Source of the DNA: an uncultured Collinsella sp.
GTDB lineage: Bacteria > Actinomycetota > Coriobacteriia > Coriobacteriales > Coriobacteriaceae
Assembly: GCA_900548565.1 (NCBI GenBank)
Contig: URKV01000080.1
Coordinates: 1 to 8,405 of the forward strand
Direction of reading: 5' to 3'
DNA: 8,405 nt
Every line of letters begins with the position of its first letter. The first letter of the stretch is position 1. A model generated the notes under the pieces. The model worked only from the letters and a program-made list of their open reading frames with translations. It did not search any database and was not told the DNA's origin. A program made the position numbers and the translations under genes. This document shows positions 1 to 6,464 of this stretch, one piece after another.

Positions 1-48
1 TCTACACGCGTAAGATCGTCGGCAGCGTCAGATGTGTATAAGAGACAG
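1..48 (+). other. Illumina/Nextera library adapter (not genomic)
   Basis: Bases 1-7 (TCTACAC) match the 3' end of the Illumina P5 primer. Bases 8-15 (GCGTAAGA) sit where the 8-base i5 index belongs and match an index I recall from the Nextera XT set (N517/S517). Bases 16-48 are the Nextera Read 1 transposase adapter; its last 19 bases (30-48, AGATGTGTATAAGAGACAG) are the Tn5 mosaic end used in tagmentation. Native sequence starts at 49. Translation through the adapter gives junk peptides such as SYTHLTLPT fused to FtsY. The stretch should be trimmed. Confidence 0.98.
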
Positions 49-481
49 CATCGAGCTGCTCGATGGCGGCGGCGCGGAACGTATCGGCAGAGCCGATCAC
101 GACATTCTTGCCGCGGGCGGCCATGGCGCTCGCGATCTTACCGACCGTCGTGGTCTTGCCGGCACCGTTAATGCCCACAAACAGCACGCAGCTCGGCGTA
201 TCGGAGAACGGATCGCGCTCGGTGGGCACAAAGTGCTGCTCAAGCTGCTCGGCCAGGGCGCGACGGAGTTGCGGGGCGGTCTTGAGGTTCTTCTTGGCCG
301 CGGCATCGCGCAGGTCATCGGAGACCTTGATGGCGACCTCGGCGCCCATGTCACCCATGACGAGGGTGTCCTCCAGGTCCTCCCAAAAATCCTCGTCGAC
401 CTCGCCGCCAAAGTAAAAGACCTCGTTGAGGGCCTCGCGACTGCGCTCAAGTCCGCGCGAGAGAGCATCGAAGAATCCCAT
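49..481 (-). CDS. ftsY: FtsY, signal recognition particle receptor GTPase (partial, 3' end missing)
   Basis: FtsY is the SRP receptor. It docks SRP-ribosome complexes at the cytoplasmic membrane, and its GTPase forms a composite site with the SRP protein Ffh. Only residues 1-144 are native. Residues 1 to about 95 form the helical N domain (start MGFFDALSRGLERSREAL). The G domain follows with the P-loop GINGAGKTTT at 104-113 and the DTFRAAAIEQL motif at 133-143. The rest of the G domain, about half of a usual FtsY, lies beyond the contig. The codon after Asp144 is already partly adapter. There is no long acidic N-terminal A domain, as is common in Gram-positive FtsY. The ATG shares one base with the smc stop (TAATG), so translational coupling is likely; a GGAAAGG purine run lies about 13 bases upstream, inside smc. 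Confidence 0.97.
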
Positions 482-3400
482 TATGCATTCACGACCTTTC
501 CGGTTTCGCGATCGAGTTTTTGCGAGACGACGCGACTGACGCCGTCGGCTTGCATCGAGACGCCATAGAGGACGTCAGCGTCCTCCATAGTACGGCGCTG
601 ATGCGAAATGACCAAGAGCTGCGTATCGGAACGCAACACATCGAGCGCGCCGATGAGCTTGGACAGGTTGGCGTCATCGAGTGCCGCCTCGACCTCGTCC
701 AGCACATAGAACGGCACCGTGCGCGTGCGGTACACGGCAAAGAGCAGGGCAAGCGCCGTCAGGCTCTTCTCGCCGCCCGACATGAGCATCATCTTGGTGA
801 TGCGCTTGCCGCGCGGCTGCGCCACGACCTCGATACCCGTCTCGGCAGGATGCTCGGGATCGGTCATCTCCAGATGAGCCTGACCGCCCGGGAAGAGCAT
901 AGCGAAGATCTCGCGGAAGTTTGCGTCGACCTTCTCAAACGTCACCAGGAAGGCCTTCCGCATCTTGCGATCAATGGCCACCGTGATCTTGGTGAGCGCC
1001 TTGCGCGCGCTCTCCAGATCGGCCAGCTGCTCCTCGATGTAATCGGCGCGGCGCTTGAGCTGCTCGTACTCCTCCATGGCAACCTGGTTCACAGGGCCCA
1101 GGTTGTTGATCTGACGCACGAGCTGGTTGAGTTCGCGCTCGGCGGCATCGCGGTCCGTGGGCGCCGGAAGCATGAGCGCTTCCTCGAGTACCGTGGTGCC
1201 ATCGGCGGTAATGGCCTTAATGGCGGCCTCTACCTGCACCTCGAGCTTGCCACGCGCGACCTTGAACTCGTTTTGCGTGGCGGAGGCGGTATCGACCCGC
1301 TCCTTAGCGCGGGCGACCTCTGTCTTGGCATCCTCGATGGTCTTCTTGAGCGAAGCGGAGTCCGCCTCCTCCAGAGAGGCCTGGTCACGCAGGCGCGCTG
1401 CCCAATCCGACGCGCGTTCCAACAGGGCAGAATAGCGTTCGTGCATGGGATCGACGCGCAGGCGCAGCAGCTCGAGCGAGCGCGAAGCCTGGCGTGTTCC
1501 GCGGATACGACGGTCGATGCCCTCAAGACGATGCTCCAGGTCGGGCACGCGGCCCGTCAGCGAACGCAGGCGTTCGCTCGTCTGGGCGAGGCGAACCTTG
1601 GCGTCGGCGAGCTTGCCGGCAGCCTCGGAATCGTCACGGCGAACGCGATCGAGCTCATCGTTGGCCTCGGCAATCTGGAGGCCCAGGTCGCTTGCCTGTG
1701 CACGCGCCTCGTCACGCGAACGGGTGAGCTCGTCAACGCGCGGGCGCGCGGCACGAACGGCCTCGGCAGCCTGCTCGCGGCGCTTGGAGATGCGCACGCG
1801 CTCGACCTCGGCATTGTTGGCGCTTTGCTCCAAGCGGCCGATCTCGGAGAGCAGCGAGCGGCGCTCGCCCTCAAGACGGGCGATCTCACCGGCGGCATCG
1901 CCCTCGGCGGCACGGGCCTCCTCGACGGCAACGTTGGCCTCGACGACCTGATCCGACACATGCTCAAACACGGCAGCCAGATCGGGCTCAAGCCCCTCCA
2001 GCTCGCGAATGCGACGCTTACGCTCCAGAGCACCCGAGGCCTCGCCAGCATCGAGGCCCACGCGCACCAGGCCGCCACAGCTTACGCGGGCGCCATCGGG
2101 AGTCACATAGGTCACACCGTCAACGACCGGCGCCAACAGCGCGGCAGCCAAGTCATCGACCACGTAATAGCCGCCGAGCAGCGCCTCGACGACGGGTCCG
2201 TAGCCTGCGCGCACGGACAGACGATCAACCAGGCGGGTACCGGCAGCGCCCTCAGCGGCGGTAGAGCCGCTCACGCCGCGCGCCACCAGCAGTGCCTCGC
2301 CCGAGGCCTTCTTTTGGTCCAGAGCCGCACGACCGGCACGCTCAAGCGTGGCGGCGTCATCAAACAGCAGCGCATCGATATCGCCGGCGAGCAATTGCTC
2401 AACCAGGCCCTCAAGCTCGCGCGGGGCCTCCAGCACGTCGCCCAGACGACCCAAGACATCGTCGCCCAGCGCACCCACCAGACGGCTCACGAGCGGAGAG
2501 CTGTCGGCCATGCGGGCATCGAGTTTCTTTTGGCTGGCAAGCTCCGAGCGCACCTCGGATAACTTGTTGCGTGCCTCGCTCTCGCGGGCACGCAGGTCCT
2601 TCAGGGCCGCGCGTGCCGTCTCGGTGGCCTCACGCGCATCGACCTGAGCCTGGCGCGCTTCCTCAAGAGCGCCCTCAAGCTCCTCGGCGCGGTCGCGACG
2701 GCTCTCGAGCGAGGCCATGACCTCCTCGAGCTGCTCGTCAATCTGCTCCAGGCGCGAGGCATACATGTTGTCCTCGACCTCGGCATTGCTCAGCGAGTCC
2801 TTCACCTTGGCGAGCTCGAGCGCGGCGTTATCGGCCACGCGCTGCACATCGCGTTGCTCACGCGTAAGCTGCGAAATCTGATTGTCGAGCGCCACGCGCC
2901 GCTCGTGGAGCTCAGCAGCGGCAGGACCAGCGGCGTCGACGTCCTCCTGGGCCTGCATGTGCGCACCGGTCACTTCCTCAAGCTGCGCATGCGCGTCCTC
3001 GAGCTCCTCGACCACGCGACGTCGCTGATGCTCGGAGCTCGAAATCTGCCCGCGCATGTCAGACAGGCGCGACACCATGTTGTGGCCCTTTTCTTCGAGC
3101 AGGCGCATGTCGGAGTTAATGCGGCCGACCACATCTTGCATATGGCGGCGTTGCTCGCCCAGGTCGCCCACAAACAGGCCCTTTTCCTCGAGCATGACCT
3201 GGAGCTTCTCGAGCTCGCGCTCCTTTTCGCCCAAGCGGTACTGCGCAAGCTCAAGCTCGGCCGCGCCCTCCTTGGAGCGGCTCTCCAGGTCGTTCCACTG
3301 CGACTGCAGCGAACGCAGCTCATCGACGGCCAGCATCTGCGTAAGCTCGTTCGCGCGCGAGGACAACTCTTTGTACTTGCGCGCACGATCGACCTGACGC

Positions 3401-4017
3401 TCCAGCGGTCGCAGCTGACGGGCGATTTCCTTATTGATGTCGCGGGCACGCGTCAGGTGCTCGTCCATCGACTTAATCTTTTTGAGCGCACGCTCCTTGC
3501 GGCGCTTGTGCTTGGAGATGCCGGCGGCCTCCTCGATGAGGGCACGGCGCTCCTCGGGGCGGCTCTGCAAAATGGCATCGAGCTTGCCCTGGCTGATGAT
3601 GGAATGCGTATCCTTGCCCAGGCCCGAATCGTGCAAGATGTCCTGAATGTCCATCAGGCGGCACGGGCTCGAGTTGATGAGGTACTCGCTTTCGCCCGAG
3701 CGATACATACGACGGGTGATGGCGACCTCGTCAAAATCGACGGGCAGCATATAGTCCGAGTTATCGAGCACCAACGTGACCTCGGCGACACCCACCGGCT
3801 TGCGCGCTGACGAGCCCGAGAAGATGACATCCTCCATGGCCTGGCCGCGCAGCTGCTTGGCACTCTGCTCGCCCAGGACCCACAGGATGGAGTCGGAGAT
3901 GTTCGATTTTCCCGAGCCGTTGGGACCGACGATGACGGTCAGGCCCGGCTCAAACGTCATATGGGCGCGGTCGGCAAACGACTTGAACCCTTTGAGCGTG
4001 AGGGACTTGAGATACAC
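481..4017 (-). CDS. smc: SMC, chromosome segregation/condensation ATPase
   Basis: SMC is the ATPase of the SMC-ScpAB complex, which compacts and separates sister chromosomes. The 1178-residue length is normal and the gene is intact. The N-terminal head begins MYLKSLTLKGFKSFADR, with Walker A GPNGSGKS at 31-38. Long coiled coils run from about 165-500 and 660-1000, rich in Glu, Ala, Arg and Leu. A hinge domain lies between, around 505-660, with the glycine-rich half ending in VTPDGARVSCGGLVRVG. The C-terminal head carries NNLGPVN (971-977), the ABC signature MSGGEKSLTAL from 1079, Walker B FYVLDE (1103-1108), the D-loop AALDD (1111-1115) and the switch His1139 in LVISHQ. The start codon is GTG; MYLKSL is the canonical family N-terminus, and GAGGA stands 3 bases before it, a short spacing. 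It follows rnc by 10 bases and touches ftsY, so the three are probably cotranscribed. scpA and scpB are not in the window. Confidence 0.98.
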   Translation of the reverse strand: MYLKSLTLKGFKSFADRAHMTFEPGLTVIVGPNGSGKSNISDSILWVLGEQSAKQLRGQAMEDVIFSGSSARKPVGVAEVTLVLDNSDYMLPVDFDEVAITRRMYRSGESEYLINSSPCRLMDIQDILHDSGLGKDTHSIISQGKLDAILQSRPEERRALIEEAAGISKHKRRKERALKKIKSMDEHLTRARDINKEIARQLRPLERQVDRARKYKELSSRANELTQMLAVDELRSLQSQWNDLESRSKEGAAELELAQYRLGEKERELEKLQVMLEEKGLFVGDLGEQRRHMQDVVGRINSDMRLLEEKGHNMVSRLSDMRGQISSSEHQRRRVVEELEDAHAQLEEVTGAHMQAQEDVDAAGPAAAELHERRVALDNQISQLTREQRDVQRVADNAALELAKVKDSLSNAEVEDNMYASRLEQIDEQLEEVMASLESRRDRAEELEGALEEARQAQVDAREATETARAALKDLRARESEARNKLSEVRSELASQKKLDARMADSSPLVSRLVGALGDDVLGRLGDVLEAPRELEGLVEQLLAGDIDALLFDDAATLERAGRAALDQKKASGEALLVARGVSGSTAAEGAAGTRLVDRLSVRAGYGPVVEALLGGYYVVDDLAAALLAPVVDGVTYVTPDGARVSCGGLVRVGLDAGEASGALERKRRIRELEGLEPDLAAVFEHVSDQVVEANVAVEEARAAEGDAAGEIARLEGERRSLLSEIGRLEQSANNAEVERVRISKRREQAAEAVRAARPRVDELTRSRDEARAQASDLGLQIAEANDELDRVRRDDSEAAGKLADAKVRLAQTSERLRSLTGRVPDLEHRLEGIDRRIRGTRQASRSLELLRLRVDPMHERYSALLERASDWAARLRDQASLEEADSASLKKTIEDAKTEVARAKERVDTASATQNEFKVARGKLEVQVEAAIKAITADGTTVLEEALMLPAPTDRDAAERELNQLVRQINNLGPVNQVAMEEYEQLKRRADYIEEQLADLESARKALTKITVAIDRKMRKAFLVTFEKVDANFREIFAMLFPGGQAHLEMTDPEHPAETGIEVVAQPRGKRITKMMLMSGGEKSLTALALLFAVYRTRTVPFYVLDEVEAALDDANLSKLIGALDVLRSDTQLLVISHQRRTMEDADVLYGVSMQADGVSRVVSQKLDRETGKVVNA

Positions 4018-4027
4018 GGTTCCTCGC

Positions 4028-4753
4028 TTACACGTGCTTCTTGTTCAGAATCACGCCGTTGGTGGTGTAGCCCATGCGGTCGAGCGCTTCGAGCGCGGCG
4101 GCTCCCTCGGCTTCTTTCTTTGAGGAGCCGGAGCCGCGGCCTTGGCGAATACCGTCGATGAGCACCACGGCGGTAAAGGTGGGCGCATGCGCCGGGCCCT
4201 CGGAGCCAACGAGCTTGTACGCCGGGGGCTCGTGACCGTCGGCTTGCACGCACTCCTGCAAAAACGACTTGGGGTTCGCAGGATGCTCGGCACGCTCAGA
4301 AGCCAAATGCGGCTTAAGCGTACGGTGAATGAACTCTGCCGCAACGTCCCAGCCAGCATCCAGGTACAGCGCGCCCACGAGCGACTCATAGACGTTCTCG
4401 AGGGCCGAATGCAGGCCGCGCGCACCGGTACCGGTCTCGGAGGCACCAAAGATGATGATGTCGTCAATGCCCAGCTCGTGAGAAACCTCGGACAGCGTAG
4501 CGCCCGAGACAAGCGACACCTTCAGGCGCGTGAGCTTGCCCTCGTCAAACTCCGGATAGGACTCAAACAGGGAGCGTGCGACCACAGCGCCCAAAATGGA
4601 ATCGCCCAAGAACTCAAGGCGCTCATAGCTGGCAGAAACCGGCTGGCCCTCGACTGCCGAGGGATGCGTAAGCGCCGCGCGCAGCAGCACCTTATTGTTG
4701 AACTCGTGGCCCAAGATTTCCTGGGCGCGCGTAAGTCGTTCGGATAAAGCCAA
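4028..4753 (-). CDS. rnc: Ribonuclease III
   Basis: RNase III is a cytoplasmic dimeric endonuclease that cuts double-stranded RNA, including rRNA precursors and structured mRNA leaders. The 241-residue protein has the catalytic domain first, with the family signature ERLEFLGDS at 44-52, then a double-stranded RNA-binding domain at about 160-227, ending in the GSGSSKKEAEGAAA helix. Aligning by eye with E. coli RNase III gives a constant offset of 6: E38, D45 and E117 correspond to E44, D51 and E123. The fourth metal-site residue, D114, corresponds to Asn120 here (in LENVYESLVGALYLD), an unusual change. The start is TTG, chosen because an excellent Shine-Dalgarno, AAGGAGG, stands 8 bases upstream in the end of acpP. 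It begins 3 bases after acpP stops and is followed by smc after 10 bases. Confidence 0.97.
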   Translation of the reverse strand: MALSERLTRAQEILGHEFNNKVLLRAALTHPSAVEGQPVSASYERLEFLGDSILGAVVARSLFESYPEFDEGKLTRLKVSLVSGATLSEVSHELGIDDIIIFGASETGTGARGLHSALENVYESLVGALYLDAGWDVAAEFIHRTLKPHLASERAEHPANPKSFLQECVQADGHEPPAYKLVGSEGPAHAPTFTAVVLIDGIRQGRGSGSSKKEAEGAAALEALDRMGYTTNGVILNKKHV

Positions 4754-4756
4754 GAC

Positions 4757-4999
4757 TTAGGCCTCCTTGGCAGCTTCGATAGCGTCGACGGCGTCGGCGA
4801 CAGAGTTGAGCGAGAGCAGAGTCTCGTCATCGATCTCGAGGTTGAACTCGTCCTCGATAGCCGTAACCAGCTGCAGGCGCTCGAGCGAGTTGGCATCGAG
4901 GTCGTCAAAGGTGGTCTCCTCGCTAATTTCGGCAACATCGACGCCCAGAACGTCAGCAGCGACCTCGGCGATCTTGTCGAAGATTTCGGAGCGGTCCAT
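4757..4999 (-). CDS. acpP: Acyl carrier protein
   Basis: This is the small acidic carrier of growing acyl chains in type II fatty acid synthesis; it also donates acyl groups to PlsX. The 80-residue protein (MDRSEIFDKI to AIEAAKEA) has the usual length, strong acidity and four-helix pattern. The serine carrying 4'-phosphopantetheine is Ser38, in FDDLDANSLERLQL. The family motif is normally Asp-Ser-Leu; here it is Asn-Ser-Leu (N37), with an unambiguous AAC codon. The start at 4999 is preferred over an in-frame ATG 15 bases upstream because AGAGGA lies 6 bases before it, whereas the upstream ATG would add MRGSA and contains that same ribosome site. The gene is separated from plsX by 114 bases containing a perfect palindrome, and is followed by rnc after 3 bases. 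Confidence 0.97.
   Translation of the reverse strand: MDRSEIFDKIAEVAADVLGVDVAEISEETTFDDLDANSLERLQLVTAIEDEFNLEIDDETLLSLNSVADAVDAIEAAKEA
4762..4768 (-). promoter_or_regulatory. Ribosome binding site deciding the TTG start of rnc
   Basis: On the minus strand this reads AAGGAGG, a near-perfect match to the 16S rRNA tail, with 8 bases to the TTG at 4753-4751. It lies inside the last codons of acpP. No ATG lies near enough downstream in frame to use it, so it supports TTG as the real start. Confidence 0.85.
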
Positions 5000-5005
5000 A
5001 GCGCT

Positions 5006-5011
5006 TCCTCT
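5006..5011 (-). promoter_or_regulatory. Ribosome binding site deciding the acpP start
   Basis: The minus strand reads AGAGGA with 6 bases to the ATG at 4999-4997. The alternative ATG at 5014 overlaps this site and has no purine-rich site before it, so the shorter 80-residue ACP is chosen. Confidence 0.75.
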
Positions 5012-5035
5012 CATAGTGCATGAATACCAAAAGAA

Positions 5036-5057
5036 TGGTACCGCCCGGGCGGTACCA
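5036..5057. promoter_or_regulatory. Perfect 22-base palindrome in the acpP leader (operator or hairpin)
   Basis: The half-site TGGTACCGCCC is followed directly by its exact reverse complement, with no spacer and no mismatch. As RNA it can fold into a 9-bp stem with a 4-base loop. On the minus strand it is followed by ATTCTTTT, a weak U-rich tract, so it could be a partial terminator or attenuator between plsX and acpP. Only 36 bases separate it from the acpP start, leaving little room for a promoter after it. The alternative is a repressor operator just downstream of a promoter. FapR operators in Firmicutes also have a GTAC core, but the flanks differ and no FapR is visible here. The palindrome is certain; its function is not. 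Confidence 0.6.
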
Positions 5058-5070
5058 AGACACGGTTCTG

Positions 5071-5076
5071 ATTCTA
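5071..5076 (-). promoter_or_regulatory. Possible -10 element upstream of acpP
   Basis: The minus strand reads TAGAAT, 5 of 6 bases of the sigma-70/SigA -10 consensus. A start site about 7 bases downstream would put the 22-base palindrome at the very beginning of the acpP message. No recognisable -35 lies 16-18 bases upstream (that region reads GCCTCG within a small hairpin), so this is a weak prediction. Confidence 0.25.
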
Positions 5077-5086
5077 CCCCACGACG

Positions 5087-5102
5087 TGCGCCCCGAGGCG
5101 CA
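5087..5102. repeat. Small GC hairpin just after plsX
   Basis: TGCGCC and GGCGCA flank a 4-base spacer, giving a 6-bp GC-rich stem that starts 11 bases after the plsX stop. No T-run follows it on the minus strand, so it is not a classical terminator. It might protect the 3' end of the plsX message or be chance in GC-rich DNA. Confidence 0.4.
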
Positions 5103-5113
5103 TAACGCCGCTG

Positions 5114-6133
5114 TTATAAAACGATGCCGTCCATGGAGTTGGCGACATTCTCGACCAGCCCGGCGCGCACGGCTTCGGCCGCCGCGAGCGTACCGTTTTT
5201 AACAGCCTCGACCGAGGTGGCACCATGGCCGATCAGGACCACGCCGCGCAGGCCCAAAAGAATCGCGCCGCCCTTGGCGTCGCCAGAGAGCTTGGCCTTT
5301 ATCTCGCGCATCTGCTTTTTGATGAGCAGCGCGGCGATCTTGGTGCCGAGCGAGGCCATAAAGGCACCCTTGAGTTCCTGCAGCAAAAACTTGGCAGCGC
5401 CCTCGGTGGCCTTGAGCGCAATATTGCCCGACATGCCATCGGCAACGACGACATCGAAGTTACCTGAGGTGATGTCCGTTCCCTCGCAGTTACCAACAAA
5501 GCCGGGAACGGCGGCTTTCATGGCCGGGAAGCAGGCCTTGGTAAAGTTGGAGCCCTTCTCGTCCTCGGTGCCGTTGGCAAGCAGGCCCACGCGGGGATGC
5601 TCGATGCCCAGGACGACGCGAGCATAGGCGCTACCCATCTGAGCAAAACGCACCATGTCATCGACCTCGACATCGGGGTTGGCGCCCATATCGCACAGCA
5701 CCGTCAGACCGCCGGCACGATTGGGCAGCGCATTGGTCAGACAGGGGCGCACCGGCTGCTTCTTGCCTTCGGCCTGATACCTAAACGGCGTCACATAGGC
5801 GGTGGCGGCAGCGGTCATGGCACCGGTGGAACCGGCGGAGAAGAACGCATCCGCGTTGCCCTTCTTAATGGCGCGGCAAGAAAGCACGATCGACGACTTA
5901 CGCTTGGTCATCACGGCGCGAATGGGATCGTCATCCATGGCGATAACGTCAGGTGCCTCAAGGGCCTCAACACGTGCATGGGAAGCGGCAAAGGGATTGA
6001 CGATTTCGGTGGGGCCAGCTGCCAAGACCTCGATATCGGGATCGGCAGCAAGTGCAGCCTCGATACCATCGAGAACAACCTGAGGTTTCTCGTCTCCGCC
6101 CACAACGTCTACACAAACGCGAACGTTACTCAT
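5114..6133 (-). CDS. plsX: PlsX, acyl-ACP:phosphate acyltransferase
   Basis: PlsX converts acyl-ACP and inorganic phosphate into acyl-phosphate, which PlsY uses to acylate glycerol-3-phosphate, the first step of phospholipid synthesis in most bacteria. It is a soluble, membrane-associated enzyme. The 339-residue length is typical. Visible family segments are VDVVGGDEKP (8-17), FFSAGSTGA (97-105), RPCLTNALP (129-137), LCDMGANPD (146-154), VGLLANGTEDEKGS (182-195), FDVVVADGMSGNIALK (226-241) and KGGAILLGLRGVVLIGHG (287-304). The usual DAMGGD motif reads DVVGGD, a conservative change. The start at 6133 is chosen because AAGGAG lies 7 bases upstream; an ATG two codons earlier would have only a 1-base spacing. 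The fabH, fabD and fabG genes that often lie between plsX and acpP are absent. Confidence 0.97.
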   Translation of the reverse strand: MSNVRVCVDVVGGDEKPQVVLDGIEAALAADPDIEVLAAGPTEIVNPFAASHARVEALEAPDVIAMDDDPIRAVMTKRKSSIVLSCRAIKKGNADAFFSAGSTGAMTAAATAYVTPFRYQAEGKKQPVRPCLTNALPNRAGGLTVLCDMGANPDVEVDDMVRFAQMGSAYARVVLGIEHPRVGLLANGTEDEKGSNFTKACFPAMKAAVPGFVGNCEGTDITSGNFDVVVADGMSGNIALKATEGAAKFLLQELKGAFMASLGTKIAALLIKKQMREIKAKLSGDAKGGAILLGLRGVVLIGHGATSVEAVKNGTLAAAEAVRAGLVENVANSMDGIVL

Positions 6134-6140
6134 ATACATG

Positions 6141-6146
6141 CTCCTT
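6141..6146 (-). promoter_or_regulatory. Ribosome binding site deciding the plsX start
   Basis: The minus strand reads AAGGAG. Spacing is 7 bases to the ATG at 6133, and only 1 base to the in-frame ATG at 6139, so translation should start at 6133. It lies 4 bases after the five-T run that follows the hairpin at 6154-6180. Confidence 0.8.
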
Positions 6147-6150
6147 ATAC

Positions 6151-6180
6151 AAAAATGGCCGACTCATTGAGCCGGCCATT
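6151..6180 (-). terminator. Terminator-like hairpin between rpmF and plsX
   Basis: On the minus strand AATGGCCG and CGGCCATT form an 8-bp stem around an 11-base loop that can close further through a CTC/GAG pairing. The stem runs straight into TTTTTG (T-run 6155-6151). This is the shape of a rho-independent terminator. It lies 4 bases before the plsX ribosome binding site, so it either stops most messages after rpmF and lets some pass into plsX, or works as a leader attenuator for plsX. Confidence 0.65.
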
Positions 6181-6183
6181 GTG

Positions 6184-6197
6184 GTTCCATTTGGAAC
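6184..6197. repeat. 14-base inverted repeat upstream of plsX
   Basis: GTTCCA and TGGAAC are exact reverse complements separated by TT. The repeat lies 3 bases from the terminator-like hairpin, in the 87-base gap after rpmF. A TATACT hexamer (minus strand, 6217-6212), 5 of 6 bases of a -10 box, lies 14 bases upstream, so the repeat could be an operator at a start site. There is no clear -35. It does not match the actinobacterial LexA box, whose half-sites face the other way. Confidence 0.35.
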
Positions 6198-6220
6198 GGC
6201 ATCGCATCCAGAGTATACCG

Positions 6221-6400
6221 TTACTCGGTAACGATAACCTCGCGGTCCTTGTAGAAACCGCAGCTGGGGCACACGTGGTGCGGAAGCTTAACAGCGCCGC
6301 AACGGGGGCACGTGGACTGAGCCGCAGCCGAAATCTTCATGTTGGCGGAACGACGGGTGTGAGTGCGGATACGACCCTGCTTTTGTTTAGGTACGGGCAT
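6221..6400 (-). CDS. rpmF: 50S ribosomal protein L32
   Basis: L32 is a small basic protein of the large ribosomal subunit. The 59-residue product begins MPVPKQKQGRIRTHTRRS, the classic L32 N-terminus (Ala-Val-Pro-Lys in most species). It carries a four-cysteine zinc ribbon, C31-x2-C34 and C44-x2-C47, and ends GFYKDREVIVTE. The length matches the family. The AAGGAAGG ribosome site lies 5 bases before the ATG. It follows yceD by 64 bases, the pairing seen in most bacteria. Because it keeps all four zinc cysteines it is the zinc-bound form of L32, not the zinc-free paralogue that some actinobacteria use under zinc starvation. Confidence 0.96.
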   Translation of the reverse strand: MPVPKQKQGRIRTHTRRSANMKISAAAQSTCPRCGAVKLPHHVCPSCGFYKDREVIVTE

Positions 6401-6464
6401 AGTGACCTTCCTTATGAACTATCCAGTGTGGCGATTACGCGCAAGTAACGATACTACCACAGTT

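Noticed and set aside
30..48. Tn5 mosaic end as evidence of an IS50/Tn5 element
   Set aside because: It is embedded in the complete Nextera adapter with P5 and index sequence, and there is no transposase or target duplication.
520..2562. 680-codon open frame on the plus strand, opposite smc
   Set aside because: It is antisense to an intact smc. GC-rich coiled-coil codons (GAG, CTC, GCG) leave reverse frames open. It starts at TTG without a ribosome site, and its translation shows no recognisable domain.
2854..3810. 318-codon plus-strand frame, also opposite smc
   Set aside because: It has the same codon-bias shadow effect, with no motif and no ribosome binding site, and it lies wholly inside a well-supported gene.
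5000..5014. Longer acpP start adding MRGSA
   Set aside because: The upstream ATG overlaps the ribosome site used by the downstream ATG and has no site of its own; the shorter form matches usual ACP length.
5597..6448. 283-codon plus-strand frame opposite plsX and rpmF
   Set aside because: It crosses two certain genes and the terminator-like gap, and its product has only low-complexity His/Gly/Ala-rich sequence.
6401..6464. Promoter in the yceD-rpmF gap (TGGTAGTAT, minus strand)
   Set aside because: It matches the -10 consensus at 4 of 6 bases and has no -35; this level of match is expected by chance.
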